Origin: a virus
Virus record (IMG/VR): IMGVR_UViG_3300009034_000055
Location: 1-50,712 of that record
Strand: one strand, 5' to 3'
DNA: 50,712 bases
The position numbers were made by a program, and so were the translations under genes. Below are positions 21,901-30,209 of the stretch, piece by piece. The notes under the pieces were generated by a model that had not been told where the DNA came from, searched no databases, and saw only the letters and a program-made list of their open reading frames with translations. Positions within the stretch are counted from its first letter, which is position 1. The number at the start of each line of letters is the position of its first letter.

Positions 21901-22443
21901 GTAGAATACTACGTATGCAACACCTCTATATGCTGTGTTTCGATCCAAAAAACTAGACATATGACTATCGGCTGTTTGAGTAGTAGTTCCCTTGTAAATA
22001 ACAAAGGAGGATCCTTCATCATTCATGTCTATTTCATCTTTGTCAGCCCAGATACGTGCTACTTGAGCTATTTCACCTACACAAATAGCAAAAGCAAACG
22101 AAGCACTGTACGTATATGATGTCGCTCCCTGAACACTCCCTCCACCTTTACCACTTACATCTTGTTCATGGGATTGCGTTGCAAAATTACCGTACCAAAT
22201 TAGATTTCCCGGTACTTTTCTAGCACCAAATATTACAGGAATAGGTGTACCTCGTTGTGAAGTTTGTGCCTGTAAACCTGTGTCGTGCTGAGTTATCTCT
22301 GGCGTATCCATTGGCGTTAAAGCAGATCCTAAACCAAAGCCTATGGCAAACCCATAGCCTGCCCCCACAGGTCCACCCATATAAAATCCAACAACACCAC
22401 CAACAACACCACCAACCCATGCTTGTGTACTTCCACCACTCAT
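18973..22443 (-). CDS. Central tail hub / tip attachment protein with internal beta-propeller-like region
   Basis: A 1156-residue tail tip protein of the GTA gp15/gpJ type. Residues 9-42 are a Gly-rich hydrophobic segment, then GTPIPVIFGARKVPGNLIWYG and a Ser/Ala-rich strand region (SYTYSASFAFAICVGEIAQVARIW), the conserved hub start. Residues about 225-590 differ: spaced strands CSWRNDCEFLAIAIP, SIDWSSTTDNIVALTEN, CKWNSAGDRIAVSHR, DIQWDTDDAHIYGINDD resemble WD40 blades. The later part (DGLNNIIGYHDGYITCIDNKI, then PKEISMDAYTSFDRADKMSQRLLKK, and Fn3-like strands near the C-terminus) returns to the hub plan. It would connect tube to receptor and trigger DNA release. The propeller may be the host-recognition part. 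Confidence 0.8.
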   Translation of the reverse strand: MSGGSTQAWVGGVVGGVVGFYMGGPVGAGYGFAIGFGLGSALTPMDTPEITQHDTGLQAQTSQRGTPIPVIFGARKVPGNLIWYGNFATQSHEQDVSGKGGGSVQGATSYTYSASFAFAICVGEIAQVARIWADKDEIDMNDEGSSFVIYKGTTTQTADSHMSSFLDRNTAYRGVAYVVFYNYNLGSQPRIPNFTFEVYGLGIDEESVTEDISITEMAAVQTNSGYGVDSAVLMSRNRIFFGDNTSYKYSMWGIATGTNSDTLTYLQNVANVNGNRLLYGGEASSFSSKEVGDDGGSYFLGITQSEMFAFATDQYATVHRYNILNDIMEPFAFCLTIATTLYTSFFKAQDCSWRNDCEFLAIAIPNAGGGYGGIKTYGWTAISTPNAHYPYNQAIRETNQTGTESLFGCYSIDWSSTTDNIVALTENRIMVVYNFNLVEQAIRHVDADCDMENPYSPYHFMCKWNSAGDRIAVSHRSVSSRSLTIYKYENVTLTEDCWINVGASGSPGLRDIQWDTDDAHIYGINDDFVIQYIYSKATSTISERAARCNSQFEGAYYCAYDSNTSRIIVGGQQADYLGSYKTKRTIVGSADVSPPLVTKALLTNDFWGGGIDSSYLVNSVFETTQEYCIRNDYLIAPVFRSANSILDGLNNIIGYHDGYITCIDNKIRHEQLEVIDEEIIITDTDEVVGGELGIAKDSERDTVNRIRLAYTNRDNTYTTGIAQRDAFAEQDYSGLRPKEISMDAYTSFDRADKMSQRLLKKWLNRPLNMSMKVGPKLKGKLTPGGVFGIDHTVTGINSMKGRIASISEQPDNILEIEFREEKDFTYNTSLQSPPSNPTSPPVDPYNIRSETEDVQLYMIERTINKIGDTTNIIAGVTSQVSDTSFAGSRIYHSIDDATYSSAKVLNENAISGIVTAVDTSPGYFKSLTVQLNAREQTFVSYSSRDNFTNNNVNFAYWDDRKIRFQTITSQGSLTYLLENILVTEKLNYTTDITGNKILFLTYGNLDYISYDLASPVIRYYKAPSFNFAGIEQDVSSISATAMTIGKETFTLKPVENLGIIVSSFTYDFTVNITPPVTISWRPRSRIEGYGKKGYGIGGYGHALTDDIIGYQIYVNSTNTGVQSETTFTHSLSDVSFSIRQIGNTHQISDPKTIYIS

Positions 22444-22444
22444 A

Positions 22445-22879
22445 TTAGAACCCCTTTAATCGGAAATACTTATGCTCTCTGTTGTTCCAATATTTATGAC
22501 ATATATTACTTTTTACAACACCTCGTTTTAGAATTGAGTGTATGATTTCATACTCTTTTATATATAATGCACCATGAGAAAAACATTTCCCAAATTTCAT
22601 TAGAATTAAATCCCCATATCTAAGCGCAATTTTTGATATTTCAAAACAATGTTGTTTTGCCATATTTAAAATTCGTTCTTCTGTCTGGTGCATATGCCAG
22701 TCAGGTGAATATGGTAAATACTTTATTTCCCCTGGTACAAACACTTCTAAATCCTCATATACGCAAAGTATAAAGTTAATACAATCAACACCTGCACTTT
22801 TCGTTTTTCCCGCATGTAAATATGGTATACCTTTCCATTTGTTAATTGTAAGTAAGAACTGCTCTTCACTAAAGACCAT
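22445..22879 (-). CDS. NlpC/P60-like tail-tip peptidase
   Basis: A 144-residue tail assembly protein of the gpK C-terminal / GTA peptidase type. Seen: KWKGIPYLHAGKTKSAGVDCINFILCVY with the catalytic Cys in VDC; LPYSPDWHMHQTEERIL, the conserved 'Y-DWH' segment; and KCFSHGALYI with the catalytic His. It could open peptidoglycan during infection. The ATG at 22879 (GGAGGT five bases before) is preferred to one at 22909; the gene then overlaps the previous one by 11 bases. Confidence 0.8.
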   Translation of the reverse strand: MVFSEEQFLLTINKWKGIPYLHAGKTKSAGVDCINFILCVYEDLEVFVPGEIKYLPYSPDWHMHQTEERILNMAKQHCFEISKIALRYGDLILMKFGKCFSHGALYIKEYEIIHSILKRGVVKSNICHKYWNNREHKYFRLKGF

Positions 22880-23762
22880 ACATAACCTCCGGCCTAGGTA
22901 TATGCTCAAAACCTAAGAAGTTAATATAATTAGCAAACTTACTATGACACATCGTACCCGTCTTATCACATCCTGGATAAACAATAAAATTGTCATTTAT
23001 ATTAGGGACATGGGGTAATTCAGTATACAAATAGACTATGTTAGACGTACAACGCTCTATAGAAGCCTTTAAATATTGATTATTTCCATCTATAAACTCT
23101 ATCATACCATGTTGATAATAGTTATCTATGCCCTGTGAACCAAAAGTACTACTAACAATCATTGTTTTGGTACTAACTGTATCCACAATACCGCTATTAG
23201 CATACGTAGTTTGATTCAATTGACAATAATCATCAAATAATGCATGATTGCATTGCTCTTGATAGTATTTAGTAGGGATTTTTTTGTTTAGATCATCTAG
23301 AATGTGCGTAACAGAACAATTAAATACTCCGTCTTTATATCCAACACTTTTTCTTATGTTCCCTGGATATAAAAGTACATGACCTAGTTCAGGTTGGTTA
23401 GGAATTATACGGTATACTTCAATTTTAGCGTTGTCTAAAAATCCATATTGAATAAGTTCTGGCATTGTATAAGATTTATTGCCGAAAGTTACACCATATA
23501 CACCTATAGTTAATTCTAATTCATCAACTTGTAAAGACGTATGGTACTTTATGGCGCTTCGTTCAATAGGTAATGCTACCCATGTCTTACTACCATATTC
23601 TATACTTTTATCATGACTAGTTATTGTGACTTCAAGATTATTTAATTTTATTAGTATTATTCTATACAGTTCAGCATATTCAATACTTTTATCTGTATAA
23701 TCTATTACTTTATCGCTATTTAATTCCTTTGTATTAAATTGTCCAACCCCTAAAATTGACAT
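22869..23762 (-). CDS. Tail-tip protein, DUF2163/BR0599 family (gpL-like, Fe-S candidate)
   Basis: A 297-residue protein with the DUF2163 N-terminal part (ELYRIILIKLNNLEVTITSHDKSIEYGSKTWVALPIERSAIK..., ELTIGVYG) and the BR0599 C-terminal part: CNHALFDDYCQL, then YPGCDKTGTMCHSKFANYINFLGFEHIPRPE. The four conserved Cys are the ligands that in lambda gpL hold a 4Fe-4S cluster. It forms the cap between tail tube and hub. It lies between the tip protein genes and the NlpC-like gene as in GTA-like tails. No clear ribosome site is seen before the ATG. Confidence 0.82.
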   Translation of the reverse strand: MSILGVGQFNTKELNSDKVIDYTDKSIEYAELYRIILIKLNNLEVTITSHDKSIEYGSKTWVALPIERSAIKYHTSLQVDELELTIGVYGVTFGNKSYTMPELIQYGFLDNAKIEVYRIIPNQPELGHVLLYPGNIRKSVGYKDGVFNCSVTHILDDLNKKIPTKYYQEQCNHALFDDYCQLNQTTYANSGIVDTVSTKTMIVSSTFGSQGIDNYYQHGMIEFIDGNNQYLKASIERCTSNIVYLYTELPHVPNINDNFIVYPGCDKTGTMCHSKFANYINFLGFEHIPRPEVMYGL

Positions 23763-23833
23763 ATATATTTAACACACTATATTATACAAATTAATTTCGT
23801 AAAAGTGCGCCTCCCATAAATTAAATTATTTAT

Positions 23834-24316
23834 TTACGCTAGACTCCCAGTAGCTAAAAACATTGATGTACCATCACTGTATAAAGCAACTTTTCTTGTT
23901 GTGTCAAAATACGTTATGCCTGCTAACGGTATAGACACAGGAGCTGATACCACGTTAATCACTCTTAGTGCTGCTGATCCTGCTGTGTAGCCTATTAAAG
24001 ATGTGGTCTGTGTCTCTAAGCTGTTTACAGCCCCATGAATATCAGTAAATAACACTTTTGTAATTCTTTGTTCTACACTATCAAACTTTGAATGTGCTGC
24101 TGCGGAAGTGTCATCTTGACTTCTTGAAACATATACGTGGTTTGATGTAGCGTCAAAACTAGTTACTTTTACAACCTCATTTTCACACGTTATATAATAC
24201 GGTGCAATTCCTGGTAATGCTGAAACATCTGCTAATACCCAAATACTGGCCGTAGATGTAACAGCTTCATCCATTACCGTTTGTGCAAGATTTTTTAGGT
24301 TACTAAACACAGTCAT
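23834..24316 (-). CDS. Tail-region structural protein with re-used C-terminal module
   Basis: A 160-residue protein. Residues 1-95 are beta-rich (ALPGIAPYYITCENEVVKVTSFDATSNHVYVSRSQDDTSAAAHS), a pattern found in small tail or fibre-base proteins. The last ~60 residues (GYTAGSAALRVINVVSAP..., FDTTRKVALYSDGTSMFLATGSLA) are nearly the same as the end of the protein at 45791-46066. It lies between the DUF2460 and DUF2163 genes of the tail tip, so it is probably in the virion. Ribosome site GGGGAG seven to eight bases upstream. Confidence 0.55.
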   Translation of the reverse strand: MTVFSNLKNLAQTVMDEAVTSTASIWVLADVSALPGIAPYYITCENEVVKVTSFDATSNHVYVSRSQDDTSAAAHSKFDSVEQRITKVLFTDIHGAVNSLETQTTSLIGYTAGSAALRVINVVSAPVSIPLAGITYFDTTRKVALYSDGTSMFLATGSLA

Positions 24317-24320
24317 GTAA

Positions 24321-24905
24321 TTACTCCCCTATAATCTCAATAAACTCAACTGACCTTTGATTAAACAATTGATGTAGAAAATACTCATAGTTAACTGCAT
24401 CTACTGCAAATCGAACTAAAAAATAAAAATCATGTGTTGCAGTAATAACTGCACCACTACTAGGCGCTGAAGCAAACGTGACAACACCGCTATTGTTAAG
24501 TGTAAAATCAGTTGGTGCAGACTGTAAAACATCGTCTAACCACACAGTAAACATACTACTGTCTACTTTTATAACATTCTTTTCATAATCACCAAAGGAT
24601 CTGATGAGCTGAAATGCTGTAGCACTATTTGTACCAGTACCTATTTGGTTACTGGTAATAGACAAAGATAGATCCTTAAACCAAAATGGTGAGTAAGCTC
24701 CCCTACAAGTAATAAAGAAATTAGCGATCTCCTCCATTTCAACTTGCGTTATATGATCATGCTGAATTTTAAACTTAAACTTAACCTCATTATGTCTTTT
24801 TATTCGCTGCTCTACACCAGTATTGTACTCAATGATTTTTGTGTCAAATGTTGGTATTTTAATTAATGGATACGATGGTAGCCATGTATAAATACTATAT
24901 GACAC
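24321..24905 (-). CDS. Distal tail protein, DUF2460 family (GTA gp12-like)
   Basis: A 194-residue protein of the DUF2460/GTA distal-tail family that forms the ring below the tape measure. Seen: FDTKIIEYNTGVEQRIKRHNEVKFKFKI near the N-terminus, the 'FITCRGAYSPFWFKD' loop, and a C-terminal strand region with SGAVITATHDFYFLVRFAVDAVNYEY and an NQRSVEFIEI end. It starts at GTG 24905, directly after the upstream stop, with AAGGAG eight bases before. Confidence 0.85.
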   Translation of the reverse strand: MSYSIYTWLPSYPLIKIPTFDTKIIEYNTGVEQRIKRHNEVKFKFKIQHDHITQVEMEEIANFFITCRGAYSPFWFKDLSLSITSNQIGTGTNSATAFQLIRSFGDYEKNVIKVDSSMFTVWLDDVLQSAPTDFTLNNSGVVTFASAPSSGAVITATHDFYFLVRFAVDAVNYEYFLHQLFNQRSVEFIEIIGE

Positions 24906-26372
24906 TTAATTTCTCCTTACTGGATGATTATCTGCTGATGCACCTAAAATAGCGTTCCCAATTGTAGACTTGTTTTTCATAAGAAAATCTATCCCACTTT
25001 GTGTATCAATCGCCTGTATAGATAAATTCACAATCGGCTGTTGACCACCACCTTTCATTTCCACAGGTACGGCCCTACCCCGCGATAACGGAACAATAAG
25101 TTCAGGTCCATTCTCAGCCACCGTAACGGATTTTCCTTGACTACCATAGGGTGTTACAACCCCACCTTCTGCATAGCCTGGTTGTTGCGCTGCAATAGCT
25201 GCAACACGCATCATGGCACTAGCATAAATAACTGCACTTAATGGGATACCCATAACACCTAATTGACCCGTGACCTTATTAGCCGCTAAATTGGCTGAAA
25301 TTATAGCCTCTGATATTGCTAAAGCTTTCATAGCGTAAAATATAGTCTTATTTTTCGCTAATCCAGACTCATAAAGAGCGCTAAGCCCTGAATTTATCTC
25401 TTGTGCCATCGATAGTGTCGCTTGCTTTTTTAATAACATACGTGCTCTATCATACGCATCATTTTCCGCATTCATCGCTCGTATTCTTGCATTACCAACT
25501 TGTTTAATTGCAAACTTACTATCCTCCATTGCCTGAGCCATTGTTAACAATTTATCATAATGTATCTGTATAGCCTCTTCTCGGCTTGTATGCTCTTCTA
25601 ACAATGTAGTATCGTAGCTAATGCCAGGGATATCTTTCTTCATAGCCGCTATAAATTCTTTCATTGACGGCGGTATTACAGGCTCAAGTAGTGCAAGTGT
25701 GGGAACCTCTTTATTAATTGCAGCAATTCTTATATTATAATATTTTACAATATCTTCTTCTTTTACTTTTGCATCTTTTAGAGCTTTAATTTCCTGTCGT
25801 AAAGCTTCTTTTCTCTTTTCTATTTGGGGGGCATAGAGTTCAGCAATCTTAGTATTATACTCTTTTACAATTATTTCTTCTGCTACTCCAGCCTCTCTTG
25901 CTTTATCTACACCCCTTTTTAGCGCTTTTGCTTTAATTGCTACTTCTGTTAATGCAGCCTTTTCAATAACATCTTTCATGTGTGAAATAATCGTTTTATG
26001 GTCATCATGTCCTTTACTACGTATCTTTGCTAGTTTTAACTGCAACCATTCCTCAATCTGCTTTCTATCCATAGCCGCTATTTTTTCGATACTAACCGTA
26101 GGTTCTTTTCCCGGTCGTTCAGGAATAGCCCGCATTATAATTCCTTGCGCCGCTCTTCTTTCTCTTTCCGCCTCTAATAGTTTTTTACTCTCAGCTATTT
26201 CTTTATCTCGAATAGCTTTAACTTTCTTTGCGGTCTCTTCATGCTCACGCACTATCTCTAACCTACGTATAGCTTCCTGCTTAACTGCCCACTCTGCAAA
26301 GTCTACGTCGGACATAGTTAGTCGTTTTATTTTAATCGAAAGATCCTCTCGCATTTTTACGAGCGTTTCCAT
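24906..26372 (-). CDS. Tape measure protein, C-terminal part (separate frame)
   Basis: A 488-residue frame with a long charged coiled coil (about 1-270) then a tape-measure-type C-terminus: SGLSALYESGLAKNK, AISEAIISANLAAN, IYASAMMRVAAIAAQQPGYAEGGVV, VAENGPELIVPL, the conserved end seen in phage tail tape measures. The first ATG is at 26372, but coding-like sequence in this frame continues upstream to 26543 (LLKGIRALVEQLAIAETKEADAAQAA...) without any start codon and without a ribosome site. It therefore probably continues the upstream frame (26486-27868) by a -1 shift or was separated by one lost base. Confidence 0.8.
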   Translation of the reverse strand: METLVKMREDLSIKIKRLTMSDVDFAEWAVKQEAIRRLEIVREHEETAKKVKAIRDKEIAESKKLLEAERERRAAQGIIMRAIPERPGKEPTVSIEKIAAMDRKQIEEWLQLKLAKIRSKGHDDHKTIISHMKDVIEKAALTEVAIKAKALKRGVDKAREAGVAEEIIVKEYNTKIAELYAPQIEKRKEALRQEIKALKDAKVKEEDIVKYYNIRIAAINKEVPTLALLEPVIPPSMKEFIAAMKKDIPGISYDTTLLEEHTSREEAIQIHYDKLLTMAQAMEDSKFAIKQVGNARIRAMNAENDAYDRARMLLKKQATLSMAQEINSGLSALYESGLAKNKTIFYAMKALAISEAIISANLAANKVTGQLGVMGIPLSAVIYASAMMRVAAIAAQQPGYAEGGVVTPYGSQGKSVTVAENGPELIVPLSRGRAVPVEMKGGGQQPIVNLSIQAIDTQSGIDFLMKNKSTIGNAILGASADNHPVRRN

Positions 26373-26485
26373 TTCCTTTTTTTCTTGTTTAAGTAATTGT
26401 GTTTTTTCTACACTTGCCGCTTGTGCCGCATCCGCTTCTTTAGTTTCCGCAATAGCTAATTGTTCTACTAATGCCCTTATACCCT

Positions 26486-27868
26486 TTAAAAGAGTAGCTT
26501 CACCTCCGCACTTATGAGCGAATCTATTACTTCCTTTTGCTCCTTAAATAAGGCGTTAACATGTACTATACGCTCCTCCATTTTTATCTGTTCTTTAGTC
26601 ATGCCACCAAGCCATTTTACTAATTCGCTAATACTTTGAGTAGCTCGCTTATACGATGCGTACATATCAGCCCAGGCTCTAGGACTTAGTCCAAGATAAT
26701 ACAATGTCTGTTCCAGCGCCGCACTTAAATCAAATGTAGCTTTAACTAACCAACCCAACATAGACCCTAACGCTCGTACTGCATCTTGATTCTCTTTCAT
26801 ACGTATAGTCATATCATGTATTACTTTATTCGTACTAAATACGAATTCTCTAAATGCAGGCAATGCAGCATCTCCAAAAGCCTCCATCATTAATTTAGTG
26901 TACCTTGTGGTAGAACGCAGTTGCTTACTAGCAGACGTCATAGCCGCTTCATAATTACCATGAATCCTTTCCGCTTCACCAAGCACCGCATTTAGTGCAA
27001 TTGCTTGTTTTTCTTGCCCAGATAAACTTTGTGTGGTTCTGTTATTTGCAATCGCCCAATCCTTATAAGCACGTTCCAGGCTTACAATTACCCCATACGT
27101 CCTCAAAACTTCAGGTTGTAACGAAATAATACCATGCGTTAGCATCGCCAGTGTATGGCTTGATTCTTGCCCACTAATAACCGCCGCATCCTGCGCCAAT
27201 CGCGTTAACTTCATCGCTTTTTCAAGACTAAAATTAGCGCGGATCATTTTAGTTAAAGACATTTGCGCCGCATCCGTTACAATACCTAATTCTTGCATCC
27301 TTGATGTATAATATTGCATTGTAGCAGCGGAATAACCAGCCGTGTTCCCCATATTACGTAAAACAATTTCTAGCTCCTCCACCCGACCAACATGTAACGC
27401 AGTAACTTTTATTGCACGCCCCAACATAGAAAACGATTTTAAAATTATACGTACTGCCAAATCACCAGCAACTAACGCACCAAATAAACCCCTAAATCCT
27501 ATACTACCCGCTTGTGCTGATCTACCAGAACGTCTAGTAGTAGAATTTAATTGATTAATACGATTTGCGCTATTATTAGCTGTAGTACTTAAATTATTCA
27601 TAACAGTATTTAGCTGCCTATGTCGATTAATGCTGGCATTTATATTACGATTTAACGTAGTAAGTGTTCTGTTTAATCTGCTGTAACTATTAGCACCTCT
27701 TTGAACGCCTTGACACATCACATTAATAGTTCTATTAAACGTAGCTGTCCGTCTATTCAGCATCGATACAGATCTACTAAGTGCATTTATATTATTAATC
27801 AACTTTTTAATAGTCTTTGATGCTTTATCTGTAGCTAACAATTGAGTTGTTATTACATTTGCAGCCAT
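26486..27868 (-). CDS. Tape measure protein, N-terminal part
   Basis: A 460-residue frame with the N-terminal hallmarks of tape measures: Asn/Ser/Arg-rich helices (INNINALSRSVSMLNRRTATFNRTINV, LNRTLTTLNRNINASINRHRQLN), a Gly hydrophobic turn (FRGLFGALVAGDLAVRIIL) and the NMGNTAGYSAATMQYYTSRMQELGIVTDAAQ...SGQESSHTLAMLTHGI core. It sets tail length and is ejected with DNA. It stops at 26486, while the rest of the protein lies in the -1 frame; the two open frames overlap for about 55 bases (26489-26543). No canonical slippery heptamer is seen there. Confidence 0.85.
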   Translation of the reverse strand: MAANVITTQLLATDKASKTIKKLINNINALSRSVSMLNRRTATFNRTINVMCQGVQRGANSYSRLNRTLTTLNRNINASINRHRQLNTVMNNLSTTANNSANRINQLNSTTRRSGRSAQAGSIGFRGLFGALVAGDLAVRIILKSFSMLGRAIKVTALHVGRVEELEIVLRNMGNTAGYSAATMQYYTSRMQELGIVTDAAQMSLTKMIRANFSLEKAMKLTRLAQDAAVISGQESSHTLAMLTHGIISLQPEVLRTYGVIVSLERAYKDWAIANNRTTQSLSGQEKQAIALNAVLGEAERIHGNYEAAMTSASKQLRSTTRYTKLMMEAFGDAALPAFREFVFSTNKVIHDMTIRMKENQDAVRALGSMLGWLVKATFDLSAALEQTLYYLGLSPRAWADMYASYKRATQSISELVKWLGGMTKEQIKMEERIVHVNALFKEQKEVIDSLISAEVKLLF

Positions 27869-27871
27869 AAT

Positions 27872-28348
27872 TTAATACCTTACTTTAGGTCGCGTTGCCG
27901 ACAGATTATGTGCATTCGAACTAAAATCATTGAATATTTGTTGCTTTTTATTTTTTGCTACTTCAATTTCTCGAAATTGTCCCTCCTTTGGTGCGTCACC
28001 AAAAGAAAATTCGGTAATTTCCTGAATCAAACACAAAGTATCTTCTTCTTCTAACTGAAACACAGACAATTCATTTTCAGCACAATCTTCCGCCGCCTTA
28101 TTAACAATTTTCAAATCTTGTGTAGGAATTATTGCTTTAGTCAAAAACATAATTTGCAAGTCTACCGCTAATTGTGGATTCTCAATTGGTCTGTCATTTA
28201 TTACATCTTCTCTATACTTTGTCAGCGTATCGGGTAAAATACCAAGCATTAAATAATCTACGCTTAGTACTTTCCTGATATTAACAGTCAAACCACTGGG
28301 ACATACGACCTCTTTCATTGTTCGTTTCTTGTATTCACTTGCTTTCAT
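27872..28348 (-). CDS. Tail assembly chaperone
   Basis: A 158-residue protein placed directly between tail tube and tape measure, the position of tail assembly chaperones (gpG-like), which coat the tape measure before tube polymerisation. Sequence: MKASEYKKRTMKEVVCPSGLTVNIRKVLSVDYLMLGILP (typical), then helical LAVDLQIMFLTKAII and an acidic middle (ENELSVFQLEEEDTLCLIQEI). No lambda-type slippery site or long second frame is evident. The last residues TRPKVRY resemble those of the recombinase and its neighbour. GGAGGAG five bases before the ATG. Confidence 0.7.
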   Translation of the reverse strand: MKASEYKKRTMKEVVCPSGLTVNIRKVLSVDYLMLGILPDTLTKYREDVINDRPIENPQLAVDLQIMFLTKAIIPTQDLKIVNKAAEDCAENELSVFQLEEEDTLCLIQEITEFSFGDAPKEGQFREIEVAKNKKQQIFNDFSSNAHNLSATRPKVRY

Positions 28349-28366
28349 AATGCTCCTCCATAATAA

Positions 28367-29332
28367 TTAATAGCTCTCTAGTGTGTTCACTATCGTTATT
28401 TCAAAACTATACAAACTACTCGTATCGTATATACCACGACCAGCAAATCCTACTGTTATTCTGCCTGGACCACCAATATTAACTGGAAATGCCTCATACC
28501 GAAATTTCGGAATATCAATCTTAAACGATTCATAATAACCACTACGCACTTCATTACCCGTCAATGTTACTACTACTCTACGCTCACTTTGTGATCTAAA
28601 TTCATCATACTCATCAAGGTTTGGTAGATCAATTGAGCCACTAATACGCACTTCACGGAATCCATCTCGCTGAATACGACTGTGTGTTTTTGTGCCGTCT
28701 ATCAAGGTCACACCAGACAATGTATTATTAATTAAAACAGTTACTTCTTCATAATCAGTTATAGCCGCTCCAGCCATACTTAAACTTGCTTGGTGCCATG
28801 CATACGCTTGTGGATTAGAATGGTAACTAGCGGTAAATGCTGCTCGTAGGCTACTGGTTCGACAAATCACATTACAATTCATTTTAACTAATGCACCTGC
28901 TGCTAAAATGAACTCAACCGAGTTAAACTGCCCATCCATATATTCAAATGCCTCATCTACCGATCTATAAATATGAAAACAAAGCGGTACTAAAGCTAAA
29001 TTACTATCAAACCTATCTTGAACGGGTGTAAACACATGCTGATAAACATACCCACTTTGTAATGCCGTAGAAGACATCTGGCCAGTTACACCGTACCATA
29101 GTAGACCACTATCAATAGGATTTACTTCAAATGCTGCATCCCCCTCCACAGTAGTTAATCCTTCAATTAACGGTGGTTCGTCATAACGATTTCTAATCGT
29201 TTCTTCCATTAACGTCTCAATAGCGTCAGTTATGCTCTCAGACACAAATGGCATCCAATGATATGCAGACGTAGGTGTATTATAACTATCTTGCTTACTT
29301 ATCCCCAAATACCCGTCAGTACCATAACCCAT
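28367..29332 (-). CDS. Major tail (tube) protein
   Basis: A 321-residue beta-rich protein that would polymerise into the tail tube. Seen: a GYGTDGYLGISKQDSYNTPTSAYHWMPFVSE start, typical of tube proteins with the 'SESI...IE-ME--I--R' strand, the V-GDAAFEV strand, a central variable part, and a C-terminal IGGPGRITVGFAGRGIYDTSS region. Its place, after the terminator protein and before the chaperone, is the standard siphovirus order. AAGGGGGT seven bases before the ATG. Confidence 0.78.
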   Translation of the reverse strand: MGYGTDGYLGISKQDSYNTPTSAYHWMPFVSESITDAIETLMEETIRNRYDEPPLIEGLTTVEGDAAFEVNPIDSGLLWYGVTGQMSSTALQSGYVYQHVFTPVQDRFDSNLALVPLCFHIYRSVDEAFEYMDGQFNSVEFILAAGALVKMNCNVICRTSSLRAAFTASYHSNPQAYAWHQASLSMAGAAITDYEEVTVLINNTLSGVTLIDGTKTHSRIQRDGFREVRISGSIDLPNLDEYDEFRSQSERRVVVTLTGNEVRSGYYESFKIDIPKFRYEAFPVNIGGPGRITVGFAGRGIYDTSSLYSFEITIVNTLESY

Positions 29333-29345
29333 TTTGTTTACCCCC

Positions 29346-29726
29346 TTATTGATCTATATGAACTGTTATTTGAATTTTTGCTACCATATAATATGTACTG
29401 TCATATATGTCATATTCATATTGTGTATCATTTATTATACTCGTTTTTACTCTACCAACTATTCCAACATCTTTAGTCAGCATATTAAAAACATTTTCTT
29501 CTATTTCTGTCACTAGTTTAAACGCATTTTCATATCCATCAAGACTAATTGACCAACACTGTACTTCGAATGTCGATAAAGTATTATATGGTGCATTCCC
29601 GCCTATTCTTGTTATTTCCCTAGCCTTCGATATAGGCAAAAGACATATACACGGGCACATATTCGGACTAGGTATATCATCCGTATTCAAAAATACTTTT
29701 AATATTTCATAGTCAGTCGCAGCCAT
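29346..29726 (-). CDS. Tail terminator protein
   Basis: A 126-residue protein with the size, place and fold signs of tail terminators (gpU-like), which cap the tube at the head side. Seen: a helical N-terminus (DYEILKVFLNTDDIP), a central strand pair (NTLSTFEVQCWSISLDGYENAFKLVTEIEENVFNML), and a C-terminal VAKIQITVHID strand. GGGAGGG about ten bases before the ATG. Confidence 0.65.
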   Translation of the reverse strand: MAATDYEILKVFLNTDDIPSPNMCPCICLLPISKAREITRIGGNAPYNTLSTFEVQCWSISLDGYENAFKLVTEIEENVFNMLTKDVGIVGRVKTSIINDTQYEYDIYDSTYYMVAKIQITVHIDQ

Positions 29727-29732
29727 ACACTA

Positions 29733-30209
29733 TTACCCTCCCGCTTTACGTACTATTTGTCTAATATATCGAGCAGTCGCCTTATTTAGTCTATCCATAA
29801 ATGTTTTATCCTTTTTTCTAGGTAGTATACGCCTTTTAGGTAAATGTTTCTTTGGACTACCAAACTCATGATACCGCCCATATTTTACACGTGTTCCTAT
29901 TACAATTCCTCTATTATTACTAAGCATACGAGTTTTAAAACTTGACTTTAACTTTCCGGTATCTCGTAATATTACAATTCTTCGCCTACTCTTTGCTTTC
30001 CTAACTTTAATCGTAATAGGACTTAACGCTGCCCACTTTCCCTCCTGTAATAGAGCGCCCTCTGCTGTAAAATTATCTGTAATCCATTTTTTAGTCTTTA
30101 TCCCCCATTGGACATACAAAGCACGGGGTTTCTTATACGCTAAAGCCAATCTATTCAGTCTGTTTATTGTTCCCCTCAAACTAGTTTGTAGTATTTTCAC
30201 ACTTAACAC
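29733..30209 (-). CDS. Tail completion protein (Mu gpG / virion morphogenesis type)
   Basis: A 158-residue very basic protein of the phage virion morphogenesis family: W-------FTAEGALLQEGKWAALSPITI--RKAKSRRRIVILRDTGKLKSSF, then IGTRVKYGRYHEFGSPKKHLPKRRILP. The 'LSP-T---R', 'L-DTG-L--S' and 'YG--HEFG' steps are the family signature. It joins tail to head. The start is a GTG overlapping the upstream TAG stop (TAGTG); another in-frame GTG is three codons in. Confidence 0.82.
   Translation of the reverse strand: MLSVKILQTSLRGTINRLNRLALAYKKPRALYVQWGIKTKKWITDNFTAEGALLQEGKWAALSPITIKVRKAKSRRRIVILRDTGKLKSSFKTRMLSNNRGIVIGTRVKYGRYHEFGSPKKHLPKRRILPRKKDKTFMDRLNKATARYIRQIVRKAGG

Noticed and set aside
26486-26543. 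Canonical slippery heptamer in the tape-measure overlap
   Set aside because: Runs such as CAAAAGG and CTTTTAA are present but not in the X XXY YYZ phase needed for -1 tandem slippage.
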